Assembly (NCBI GenBank): GCA_028821575.1
Contig: JAPPFW010000098.1
Location: forward strand, 1 to 54,949
Direction of reading: 5' to 3'
DNA from: a bacterium
Lineage (GTDB): Bacteria > Actinomycetota > Acidimicrobiia > Spongiisociales > Spongiisociaceae
Length of the DNA: 54,949 nt
Shown: positions 33,459-41,583 of the stretch, piece by piece
Layout: each line of letters opens with the position of its first letter
Position numbering within the stretch: the stretch's first letter is position 1
Made by a program: the position numbers and the translations under genes
Notes under the pieces: generated by a model
Databases searched by the model: none
The model's input: only the letters and a program-made list of their open reading frames with translations
Told to the model about the DNA's origin: nothing

Positions 33459-34523
33459 CTAGGACCGGCGCCGACGTTCGGTAGCGATGCCGGCCATGAG
33501 GTCCCCTAGGCCCGTCATGTCCGGATCGAGTCTCCGGATGGCCTCGGTCAACTGTTTCGCTGCCGGGATCTCACCGAGGGCCAGCGCCGCCCGAGCGGCC
33601 ACGAACCACACTCGTAGCTCGTATGGCTTGGCATCGTGGGGAATCCGGGACGGATTCGTGACCCGCCATGCATCGGCCGCCCGGCCCTGGTCGAGCAGGT
33701 AGGAGGCGTAGACCACTCGCGCTTCGGCGGACGTCGGACGGTTACCTCCCAAACCGACGAACCGCTCCCACGTCTTCTCGACATCGGCGCCCCGCCCTAG
33801 AGCCCGGAGGGCATCCATCTCCACAGGCATGTGCGTGGTATCGCCGGTGAGCCGCCGGTAGGCCCTGAGTTCCGCGAGCGCTTCACCCCATTCCCGGCTG
33901 TGGTAGGCGCTCAGGCCCAGTAGCTCACGCACCGCGGACGCCCGGGGGCTGAGTTCCTTCGCCTTCAATAGCTTGCGGCGGGCGGCTCCGAACTCATCGT
34001 TGCCATATGCATCGACAGCCTCGGACAGCACCCGCAACGCCGCCGCTTGGCGGTCACTTCGAGTTACCCGGCGGATCTCGTCACGCAGCCATCCGGGTAG
34101 GTTGCCAGGCCCGACGCCGGTGGAGGGGGCTCTGCGATCGGACTTCCTGGTCGGGCGACGGCGGTCAGCCGGCCGGCGCGCACCGCCGGCTCGGCCTTGA
34201 GTTCCCCCGCCATCCGTCCTCCGGGATGTCCCTCGAGGCTGCTTGCGGGGGCCGCGGGAGGATCGCGATGGGTTGGCGGAGCCTTGGCCGGCGGGTCTCC
34301 GTCTGCCCTTCCCGCCCGGCTTGCCCTTGGCCCTGTCCGGCGGTCTCCGCGCCCTGCCGCCGCGCGGGCCCCCTGATCCGGCATCCCGTCTCTTGGAACC
34401 CGCGGGCGAACGTCGACCCGGGGTACCGCGCTTGCTGTGCGCCGGTCGGCTCCTCCGGGCCGACGATCCCGACGTCCTGCGCCGCCCTCTGTTACCTGGC
34501 TTCTTCCGATTATCAGCAGCCAT
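33459..34523 (-). CDS. TPR-like protein with a long basic disordered N-terminus
   Basis: 354 residues from ATG 34523. Residues 1 to about 150 are disordered and rich in Arg, Gly, Ser, Pro and Lys (RRPAGQGSANPSRSSRGPRK), with net charge strongly positive. The second part is helical repeats: VLSEAVDAYGNDEFGAARRK, LLGLSAYHSREWGEALAEL, ALRALGRGADVEKTWERFV, RVVYASYLLDQGRAADAWRV, RAALALGEIPAAKQLTEAI, the TPR-like pattern. It lies downstream of recA in the same direction, 155 bases away, where recX would often be. RNA or DNA binding is suggested by charge only. Confidence 0.75.
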   Translation of the reverse strand: MAADNRKKPGNRGRRRTSGSSARRSRPAHSKRGTPGRRSPAGSKRRDAGSGGPRGGRARRPPDRAKGKPGGKGRRRPAGQGSANPSRSSRGPRKQPRGTSRRTDGGGTQGRAGGARRPADRRRPTRKSDRRAPSTGVGPGNLPGWLRDEIRRVTRSDRQAAALRVLSEAVDAYGNDEFGAARRKLLKAKELSPRASAVRELLGLSAYHSREWGEALAELRAYRRLTGDTTHMPVEMDALRALGRGADVEKTWERFVGLGGNRPTSAEARVVYASYLLDQGRAADAWRVTNPSRIPHDAKPYELRVWFVAARAALALGEIPAAKQLTEAIRRLDPDMTGLGDLMAGIATERRRRS

Positions 34524-34678
34524 GGGCCAAGGCCTCCCGCCAACCTGCACATCCGGTCTTGGACCCGTTTACGCAACGCTCCGCTAGCGGGCCACGGGCA
34601 CGACACCCGCTCGAAGTGTCAGCGTACAGAACTACACGGGATGCGTGGAACCCGGCCCCGGCTCAACCCCACATCGGC

Positions 34679-35737
34679 CTATCCGGAACCACGAGGTTTT
34701 TTCTTGGAACCGGACTTCGGCTTGGCTTTCTTCCCTTCGGTCTCTTCGGTGTCGGCGATGCCCACCGCCTTGAGCACTCTGGCCTGGAGTTGTAACGCCA
34801 AGCCCGGGTTCTCCCGCAGGAAACGCTTGGCCTTCTCCCTCCCCTGGCCCAGTTGGTCGGTCTCGTAGGTGTACCAGGCGCCGCTCTTCCTGACGATACC
34901 GGCGCTGACCGCCACATCGAGCAGACTCCCCTCCCTGGAGATCCCCTGCCCGAACATGATGTCGAATTCAGCCATCCGGAAGGGGGGCGCCAACTTGTTC
35001 TTGACCACCTTGACCCTGACCCGGTTCCCGACCTGCTCCCGACCGTCCTTGATCGACTCGATACGCCGGATGTCCAGACGTACGCTGGAATAGAACTTCA
35101 AGGCTCGGCCGCCCGGGGTCACCTCCGGGGAGCCGAACATCACCCCGATCTTCTCACGGAGCTGGTTGATGAAGACCGCCGTGGTCTTGGAACGGTTGAT
35201 GTTCGCGGTCAGCTTGCGAAGCGCCTGGGACATCAACCGGGCCTGGAGGCCGACGTGGGTATCGCCCATCTCGCCTTCGATCTCGGCCCTGGGCACCAGC
35301 GCGGCCACCGAGTCGACCACCACCACGTCGAGCGCCCCGGACCGGATCAGCATGTCGGTGATCTCGAGTGCCTGCTCCCCGGTATCGGGCTGCGAGATCA
35401 GCAACTCGTCGATGTCCACCCCCACAGCCTTCGCGTAGACCGGGTCGAGCGCGTGCTCCGCATCCACGAACGCGGCGATCCCCCCGTTGCGTTGGGCCTC
35501 CGCCACGATGTGCAGAGCCAGGGTCGTCTTGCCGCTCGACTCCGGCCCGTACACCTCCACGATGCGCCCGCGGGGTACTCCCCCGATCCCCAACGCCAGG
35601 TCCAGCGCCAGCGCACCGGTCGAAATGTGCTCGATCCGCCGGTGCGCGCTGTCACCCAGCTTCATGATGGAGCCCTTGCCGAACTGGCGCTCGATCTGCA
35701 ACATCGCCGTGTCCAGGGCCTGCTCTCGATCCTTCAT
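34679..35737 (-). CDS. recA: Recombinase RecA
   Basis: 352 residues. RecA polymerises on single-stranded DNA, drives strand exchange and activates LexA self-cleavage. Marks: [16 protein letters not shown], Walker [28 protein letters not shown], Walker [12 protein letters not shown], loop L1 [38 protein letters not shown] and [17 protein letters not shown]. The C-terminus ends in a basic [10 protein letters not shown], less acidic than the E. coli tail. AAGGAG lies seven bases before the ATG. A perfect SOS box is 200 bases upstream. Confidence 0.98.
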   Translation of the reverse strand: MKDREQALDTAMLQIERQFGKGSIMKLGDSAHRRIEHISTGALALDLALGIGGVPRGRIVEVYGPESSGKTTLALHIVAEAQRNGGIAAFVDAEHALDPVYAKAVGVDIDELLISQPDTGEQALEITDMLIRSGALDVVVVDSVAALVPRAEIEGEMGDTHVGLQARLMSQALRKLTANINRSKTTAVFINQLREKIGVMFGSPEVTPGGRALKFYSSVRLDIRRIESIKDGREQVGNRVRVKVVKNKLAPPFRMAEFDIMFGQGISREGSLLDVAVSAGIVRKSGAWYTYETDQLGQGREKAKRFLRENPGLALQLQARVLKAVGIADTEETEGKKAKPKSGSKKKPRGSG

Positions 35738-35939
35738 GGTCGCTCCTTCGTCTTGCCGAGCCGGCGGGCTCGTATCTCGTGTGGTTGCCTAGTCCACAAC
35801 GTACGGGCCGGCAGTGACAGAACCGTGAACTCCTCCTAGCTCGGTCGTTTACGACTTGCGGGGCGCTTGCTCGAAGTACCGAATTACACACACCCGATTA
35901 CATCCATGTTATCCATTGAGGAAACGCCTGTGATGGTAA

Positions 35940-35955
35940 TCGAACAGATGTTCGT
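35940..35955. promoter_or_regulatory. SOS (LexA) box upstream of recA
   Basis: The sequence TCGAACAGATGTTCGT contains a perfect CGAAC-N4-GTTCG palindrome (35941-35954), the LexA-binding site of Gram-positive and actinobacterial lineages. It lies 203 bases before the recA start and 56 bases past the thpR stop, in the gap between the two leftward genes. It fits LexA control of recA with a long leader. Confidence 0.85.
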
Positions 35956-36010
35956 AGTCAAGCATTCGCCGTTGCAGGAGCGGGGCCCCGGAGCGTGTAG
36001 CCGCTCTCCC

Positions 36011-36562
36011 TCAACCATCCCGGAGGGGGAATGACTCCAACCGGTGGTACTCGGTGGATGAGCCCTCGGTGCGACTCCGGTAGAAGACCACCTCGGTGGC
36101 CCGAACCGGTATCCGCGCGGGACCGCCGCTTGCCGACTCCCTGATGTCGCGCGGTGGCCGGATCCGCGCCAAGGTCAGATGGGCTCTGAAGGGACGCTCC
36201 TCGTGGCCGAAGCCCGCCGATGACACCGCATCGTCCACGACCTCCGCCAAGCGTGAGATCCTCCGCCCATCCCCTTCCAGCGCCGCCCACGCCACAGTCG
36301 CCTTCCGAAGCCTCGGAAACCCACCGAGGCCGCCGACACGGAAGCCGAAGGGCCCTCCCAGTGCGGCCATGTCGAGCGCCGCGACGATTCTCTCCTGTCC
36401 GACCCGCCCCACCAGACCCACGAACCTCAACGTGACATGCAACTTCTCCAGCGCGACCAGCCGGCCCGGCAGATCCAACCTGCTTCTCCACTCCTCGACC
36501 GCCAACCGGACCTCGGGCGTCAGGGGAAGAGCAACGAAGAACCTGTCCCTGGTACCGGACAT
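36011..36562 (-). CDS. thpR: RNA 2',3'-cyclic phosphodiesterase (2H/LigT family)
   Basis: 183 residues from ATG 36562. 2H-family enzyme that opens 2',3'-cyclic phosphate ends on RNA. The two catalytic motifs are LHVTLRFVG and AHLTLARIR (HxTx, about 45 and 132). RFFVALPLTPEVR opens the fold. GGAAGGAG lies just before the ATG; the GTG at 36577 gives five more residues. It reads toward recA but the SOS box and 200-base leader lie between them. Confidence 0.9.
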   Translation of the reverse strand: MSGTRDRFFVALPLTPEVRLAVEEWRSRLDLPGRLVALEKLHVTLRFVGLVGRVGQERIVAALDMAALGGPFGFRVGGLGGFPRLRKATVAWAALEGDGRRISRLAEVVDDAVSSAGFGHEERPFRAHLTLARIRPPRDIRESASGGPARIPVRATEVVFYRSRTEGSSTEYHRLESFPLRDG

Positions 36563-36999
36563 CACTCCTTCCACCACTCGCCTAGAACCTATATATTCCC
36601 TGGTAAGGACCCATTTAGGTGCTGGTAGTTGTTAGTTCTGTTAGCCACACGTGTTTGCGACAGCCTGGTACTCCGAGACACGGCTTGATACAGCGAAGGA
36701 GTTCGGTGTGCGGCCGTGGTACGGCTGCAGGTCACGAACAGTGCAGGCCGGGTCGGTACGGCCGAGTCCTGCGATAGTGTTTGCCCGAGGCGGGCTCATT
36801 CCTGCCCATAGCTTGGCGGATTATGTCATCTGCGGCAGCGGTTCCATGGATTTGGGGGATCGACAGGCCCAGCGTGGAGGATTGCACGGGTCCGGTCGTT
36901 CGCGAGGTTGCGGAAGGTCACGTTGATGAGTTGTCCCGGCGGGGTTCCGTTGGGACTGTCCTAGCTAGCATTGGCGGCCCGAGGCGAGGTAGGGACCGG
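36563..36999. other. Intergenic region at the core/island border
   Basis: 437 bases between leftward thpR and the rightward toxin pair. I see no tRNA, integrase site or direct repeat. An open frame covers the right half (from 36781) in phase with the next gene, but its residues look non-coding. GGCGAGGTAGGGACCGG before ATG 37000 is the likely ribosome site. Confidence 0.4.
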
Positions 37000-37467
37000 A
37001 TGACTCAGACGACAGCACCCGCTCGGTTTCCGGCATCCGACGAGGGCGGCTATGCGCCGCGGTTGAGGCTGAGGGCTTCGGACCTGCCATCGCTCATGTC
37101 GGTTTCCGATCCCCGCGGGTCGTATCGTGCCCCATTGCTGCAGTTCATCTGGGACTGGAACGTGGCCGACGATCGGCCGGCGCTGATCGTGGACGCTCCC
37201 GTCTACGACGGCGACGATCCGGTGTTGATGCCGGCCGTCTCTGTGATCGTCCACGCGCTCGCAGACCGCGACGGCATACCTTTGCCTGAGTGGGTGCTCG
37301 GGCATCGAGCCCCCGCGGATGTGATGCTGTTCGGCTGGGCGTGGAATGGGCCCTACGCCCGGTGGGTTCGCCGGCGTTCGCCTGCTGTCTGTGCCCACCA
37401 CCGGGTTTGGTTCCATCCGCGCACCCTCGACAAGGGCACCCCTGACTGGTGGCTTCCCTGGGACTGA
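37000..37467 (+). CDS. Putative antitoxin-like partner protein
   Basis: 155 residues from ATG 37000. Marks are a strongly structured middle (PLLQFIWDWNVADDRPALIVDA) and the closing segment APADVMLFGWAWNG followed by RVWFHPRTLDKGTPDWWLPWD. It overlaps the next gene by 19 bases, so the two are expressed together. The size and order (small first gene, then nucleotidyltransferase-like protein) fit a toxin-antitoxin or MNT-type pair, with this as the antitoxin; this is inference from position. No named family. Confidence 0.5.
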   Translation: MTQTTAPARFPASDEGGYAPRLRLRASDLPSLMSVSDPRGSYRAPLLQFIWDWNVADDRPALIVDAPVYDGDDPVLMPAVSVIVHALADRDGIPLPEWVLGHRAPADVMLFGWAWNGPYARWVRRRSPAVCAHHRVWFHPRTLDKGTPDWWLPWD

Positions 37468-38027
37468 GACCCGACCCCACCAAGATGCTGACCGCCGCCC
37501 GGATTCGTGAGCTGTTGCACGCCGTAGACACCAGGCTTGGCCACGCGGCGTTGGCCGACCCGGTCGGGTTGGTGGTCGTGGGCGGAGCGGCGGTGGCCAT
37601 GCAGTGGAACCCTGGTCGAACCACCTACGACGTAGATGTCGTGTCCGAGGGCATCCCGGCCGAGTTCTGGGCCGCTGCGACCGATGTGGGGAGGGAGGAG
37701 GGGCTGGACGACAATTGGGTGAACGCCGCCGCCCGGATCAAGGCCCCGACCGGGCCGACACCAGGCGAGCCAATCGAACTCTACGCTGGATCGCACCTGG
37801 TAGTGTACGGAGCGAGCCCACACTACGTGTTAGCGATGAAGCTGGTCGCAGGCAGGGACGTGGATCTTCGGGACATGCCCGTACTCCTAGACGCTGCCCG
37901 CCCCCAGACCCGACACGACCTGTACGACCTGGTCGACCAAGCGTATCCGAACACTCCGATCCCGGCCGCCACCCGCTACATCATCGACCAAGTCTGGGCC
38001 GACCACACCGCCGCCACCCCCAACTAA
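37449..38027 (+). CDS. DUF6036-like nucleotidyltransferase (putative toxin)
   Basis: 192 residues from GTG 37449; ATG 37485 would give 180. VVVGGAAVAMQW followed by TTYDVDVVSEG is the GG...DxD pattern of the minimal nucleotidyltransferase fold, here of the DUF6036 group. The strand HYVLAMKLVAGRDVDLRDM has the third acidic region. The C-terminus is helical. Proteins of this kind are found in toxin-antitoxin and abortive-infection modules, where they modify tRNA or proteins by nucleotide transfer. Overlap with the preceding gene supports a two-gene module. Confidence 0.7.
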   Translation: MASLGLRPDPTKMLTAARIRELLHAVDTRLGHAALADPVGLVVVGGAAVAMQWNPGRTTYDVDVVSEGIPAEFWAAATDVGREEGLDDNWVNAAARIKAPTGPTPGEPIELYAGSHLVVYGASPHYVLAMKLVAGRDVDLRDMPVLLDAARPQTRHDLYDLVDQAYPNTPIPAATRYIIDQVWADHTAATPN

Positions 38028-38225
38028 TCCAGCACGGGAGAGCACGTAGCGGGAGCACCGGGAGTCGCCGGCCTACCAGCTCCCTTCCCCATGATCGGAC
38101 ACACCCGTAATCCTCCAAGCAATGCCCAGCCGAATCGTGAACTTTCGCCGGCCCGGACATCGATTCCACGATCGAGGCGTCCCGATTCACCACCACACGC
38201 TCAGGAACTCCGCCCAGACGCCGAT

Positions 38226-38369
38226 ATCGCCCGCAGCCGCTTCGGTCTTGTTGTCTTGTCGAAACCATTCTTCGCCAAAGGCTGGCCGCACTACGAACTC
38301 GACGGGCTCGTTGCGATGGCGGTAGAGATAGCCGACGAGGTAGCAGCCGTCATCCAAGAGAAGCCTTAA
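38226..38369 (+). pseudogene. TIR-domain fragment
   Basis: The run IARSRFGLVVLSKPFFAKGW plus HYELDGLVAMAVEI is the middle of a bacterial TIR domain, in which a strand (VVVLS) and FFAK.W...EL are highly conserved. Only about 48 residues remain. The upstream frame is not TIR-like, the catalytic Glu region after EL is intact, and the frame ends at 38369. In anti-phage proteins TIR domains degrade NAD or make cyclic ADP-ribose; this piece is too short to act. Confidence 0.65.
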
Positions 38370-38546
38370 CAGACCGCGTAAAACCCCATGTCAGAGCCGG
38401 ATCTGATGTGTACGTCCCACATTGCATCCCCCAGCAGACAAACAGTGACTCCAAGGCCTTCACTAAAGCGGGTCAACGTCAATTCCGTAGCAGACACGGG
38501 ACCTTGGCCACTCTCGACGCTTCCACCACGCGGAAGTGACGATTGG

Positions 38547-38879
38547 TCAGAACGCTTCGAGGGGGCTTCGGATGACAACGTTCTCCCCACCTGGGCAGTT
38601 GTGCCACCAGACAACGAGCTTGGCGTCCCACGAGTTTTGAATCTCGTCGATGTCGTAACGGTTGAGCCCATCGCCTGTCGGGTAAGCAGCGCTACCCACG
38701 TCACTCGGCCGGATTTCTACAGCGTCGTGGGCTGAGCATCCGCACGGGAACACCGGAGGGCCACCGAACCGGAAGAACTCCTCCAATGCGCTAGGGCCAA
38801 GAGGCCGGACCTGCATATCCGCAGGAATGCTCCGACGATGGCGGCTTCTGGGACGCTTGCGCTTGCGCGGGCGGCTCAT
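38547..38879 (-). CDS. Hypothetical protein with Cys motif
   Basis: 110 residues from ATG 38879, which has GGAGAG eight bases before it. It begins with a very basic stretch (MSRPRKRKRPRSRHRRS), then LGPSALEEFFRF, VFPCGCSAHDAVEIRP, and WDAKLVVWWHNCPGGENVVI. Three Cys and two His could bind a metal. No family recognised. It lies between the TIR scrap and the helicase. Confidence 0.5.
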   Translation of the reverse strand: MSRPRKRKRPRSRHRRSIPADMQVRPLGPSALEEFFRFGGPPVFPCGCSAHDAVEIRPSDVGSAAYPTGDGLNRYDIDEIQNSWDAKLVVWWHNCPGGENVVIRSPLEAF

Positions 38880-39111
38880 CGCAGCACTCTCCGGTGTGGG
38901 ATGGGCAGGGTTAGGTGCAGTGGGGAGGTAGGGCCGAATCCTCCGAGAAGAGAAAGTGTCATACATGTAGTTTATCTGCCCTTCATCGGATTTGGGTGGA
39001 TTGTTGGCTACCCACTTGCGTGGACTTGAACGGCATCAGGTTCTGGAGCGACCGGACGGGGCCGGGCCGTTAGAGGTATTGCCTCGGAGCGCGAGCGACT
39101 TGGAGCGCGAG

Positions 39112-41049
39112 TCAGGAGTGACCGGATGAGCGTGCCGCTAACCACGAATCGCCACGCTCGGTGCGCGGTGCTGACGGGCCGAGCTCGGCGATGTATGGAC
39201 TAGCAATGGTACGAATCTTGAATACATCACCCGACCGCCATGTGGCGGACTTCTTCACTCTCCGGCGGTTTGCATCCGCAAGATCCATGGTTGCGATGGA
39301 CGAGATGACGAGTTGATGGACAGCTCTGGTGAGTGCGACGTAGAAGAGCCGTCGACCCTCCTCAAAGGCAGCCTCGGTATCAGTAGGGTCGGTTGAAGTT
39401 ATGGTGGGAAGAATTCCATCTACTGCGCTAACTATGTAAACGGCGTCGGCCGTGAGTCCTTTCGACTTGTGGAGACTCATTACGCGGACGAAGTTCGGCT
39501 GCTGTGGAACATCGTCCTGAGTGACGGCTGACACGATGTCGTTGAGTAGGTCGCTGGGCCTCTCCGCCGCTTTGAGAGACTCGAGGGCGACGCTGCGCAA
39601 TCCGGCATGTGGACTGGCATCAGGGGGGAAGAGGTGATCAACGAGGTCCGGCAACTCTAGTGTCCGTAGTTGTTCCACGCGGTGCATGGATCGCTTGTAA
39701 CGTGTGACGAGGGATGGGATCCGCAGGTCAGAGAAGCGCTCGCCAGTCGACAGCCTTCGGAGCACTTCGGTGGGGTCGAGCGAGTTCGTGTAACAATGCT
39801 GGAGAAGCCTTTGGTACGTAGAGGACCTCCCTGACTTGTCCTCTAGGCCTACGAGAACGCGAACAGCTGGTAGATCGGTCCGGTCTACGACGAGGCGGAG
39901 CAACGCCACTGTCTCCTGAGACTCGTTCGAGTCGAGTTCTTCCTGGGTAAAGTAGGAGCGCACCGGGATGTCCACGTCAAGCAGCCGGTCTCGGATTCCC
40001 TCGCCAGTCTTTCTCCAGTTCGTCAGAACGAGAATCTCACCTGGCTCAATCTCTCGTCGACCGACATCGTCAGCGATTGCTGACACAACTCCGTCGATCT
40101 CTGAGGCAACGTCCGCCCACTGAACTATGGAGACATCGCCTTGCTGGTCATGGTCGAGGGGGTACAGCGGAGCTTTGTTTCGATCTGGGGCCTGCGCTAT
40201 TAGCGAGTTAGCCATGTAGACAACATTCGCTGGCGATCTCCCACACACCTCTATACCGTGTGTCTCAACGTCGTCTCTTGCAAGGAAGCGCTGAATCCCG
40301 AATGGATTAGCGTAACGTACGCTATAGATCGACTGGTCATCATCGCCAGCTATACACAAGGTTGTTGCTCTCGCGGCCAGCACCTCCAAGAGATCCTGTT
40401 CGAGGGCGTTGAGGTCTTGGTACTCGTCAACGACTAGATGATCGAAAGCGTCGAGTTCCTCCGCCATAGGGTTGGTGGACAAGTAGCCGTGAGCGATCGG
40501 AACAACCTCACCGATCAACATCGCACGATGGCGAATCAGCCAACGGCGGACCCGCCGTGCGAAGACGCGGTCCTCATCATCTATAGCAACTTCGGGGTAT
40601 TCGGCTGCTCCACGGGCCCAACCTGCAAGTAGGGCCTCTAGGCGCCGCCGACGATGATAGATCGAACCGAAGTCACCACCAACATCGCGCAGCATCAGGT
40701 CCCGCTCGTGATTCATAAGAATTCTGGGATGCCGGCCAGTTAGCGCAAGGACCGAGTCCCGCATTAGAAGCCCGAGGCAGTAGGAATGAAGAGTCGTAGC
40801 TCGAACCGTGTCAGCACCCGAGACGTCAAGTTCTGCGACCTTTTCACGAAGGTCAGCCGCCGCGACCCTCGTGAACGAGGCAAGCAGGATTCGGCCACCC
40901 GGGACGCCTCTCGAAAGCAGCCTCGCAACGCGTCGCATGAGCCCATACGAAGTCTTGCCCGTACCTGGACCTGCCAAGACACCGATTCTTGTGGCATCGC
41001 TTGCAGCTATCGCGAGATGCGGACCTTCCAGCGCATCATCCCAGTCCAC
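39112..41049 (-). CDS. UvrD/Rep-type superfamily 1A helicase
   Basis: 645 residues, start GTG 41049 with a strong ribosome site TAGGAGG six bases upstream. Motifs in order: Walker A AGPGTGKT (about residue 27), Ia LASFTRVAAADL, II DEYQDL (about 208), III GDDDQSIY (about 235), IV SNESQETVALLRL, V SLHKSKGL and VI VALTRAVHQ. It should unwind DNA 3' to 5' using ATP. Inserts are short and there is no nuclease domain, so it is a lone helicase of the size range of phage-defence helicases such as GajB rather than of AddA or RecB. It stands alone within the island, on the same strand as the restriction operon. Confidence 0.9.
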   Translation of the reverse strand: MDWDDALEGPHLAIAASDATRIGVLAGPGTGKTSYGLMRRVARLLSRGVPGGRILLASFTRVAAADLREKVAELDVSGADTVRATTLHSYCLGLLMRDSVLALTGRHPRILMNHERDLMLRDVGGDFGSIYHRRRRLEALLAGWARGAAEYPEVAIDDEDRVFARRVRRWLIRHRAMLIGEVVPIAHGYLSTNPMAEELDAFDHLVVDEYQDLNALEQDLLEVLAARATTLCIAGDDDQSIYSVRYANPFGIQRFLARDDVETHGIEVCGRSPANVVYMANSLIAQAPDRNKAPLYPLDHDQQGDVSIVQWADVASEIDGVVSAIADDVGRREIEPGEILVLTNWRKTGEGIRDRLLDVDIPVRSYFTQEELDSNESQETVALLRLVVDRTDLPAVRVLVGLEDKSGRSSTYQRLLQHCYTNSLDPTEVLRRLSTGERFSDLRIPSLVTRYKRSMHRVEQLRTLELPDLVDHLFPPDASPHAGLRSVALESLKAAERPSDLLNDIVSAVTQDDVPQQPNFVRVMSLHKSKGLTADAVYIVSAVDGILPTITSTDPTDTEAAFEEGRRLFYVALTRAVHQLVISSIATMDLADANRRRVKKSATWRSGDVFKIRTIASPYIAELGPSAPRTERGDSWLAARSSGHS

Positions 41050-41259
41050 TGAGACCTCCTAAATACGGTCGACAAAGAAGTTCTTGCTCTGGCTCCGGCC
41101 TGGAGGCTGCTTATCCCTGTTAGAAGTCGCAGATATCTAGCCACGGCAGGTGGCAGCAGTCGAAGGCTACCTCTCTGGGAGGGGGTGGGAGCGCTGTCCG
41201 CCCGCGGTGACCAACCGGCGCCGATGCCTACATACCAAAGCAACAGGGTAAATGGGGGG

Positions 41260-41583
41260 CTAGTCGGGAGCGGGTGGACGGTGGTGGAGTTGCTTGTGGG
41301 CTTCGAAGACGGTACGACCGTCGGGTAGCAGCCAGTAGGGGCTCGGATGGTGAGGTGCGAGTTGGTGGCCGAGGAGGAAGCTGCGGAGGCCGACGGTGAG
41401 GGGTGTGAGGGATACTGGCTGGCCGTCGGTTCCAGGGCCGTCGTAGCCATCGGGGTAGTTGTGGAGAACAACTTGCTTGGGGGTGACGACGTGGGCGGTG
41501 GTATGGGGCGACCTGGGCCGGTGTGGCTCGAAGGCTTCTCGCATTGACCGGCCGTCAGTCCACCGGAATCGACAACTGAGCAT
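41260..41583 (-). CDS. Short open frame of unknown function, doubtful
   Basis: 107 codons in a frame different from the broken STAND-like gene, starting within its end. The segment TTAHVVTPKQVVLHNYPDGY and VGLRSFLLGHQLAPHH look coding-like (varied composition, few repeats), so this could be the true continuation of the broken gene after a frameshift near 41,560. No family is recognised. Confidence 0.3.
   Translation of the reverse strand: MLSCRFRWTDGRSMREAFEPHRPRSPHTTAHVVTPKQVVLHNYPDGYDGPGTDGQPVSLTPLTVGLRSFLLGHQLAPHHPSPYWLLPDGRTVFEAHKQLHHRPPAPD

Noticed and set aside
38366..38735. Overlapping frames on both strands near 38.5 kb
   Set aside because: Neither the minus frame 38366-38704 nor the plus frame 38388-38735 has a motif; the minus-strand gene 38547-38879 has a better ribosome site and composition.
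41007..41540. C-terminal part of the 585-codon frame as real protein
   Set aside because: The residues are runs of Pro, Ser and Thr without structure, and another frame (41260-41583) looks more coding-like; it is a read-through of a frameshift.
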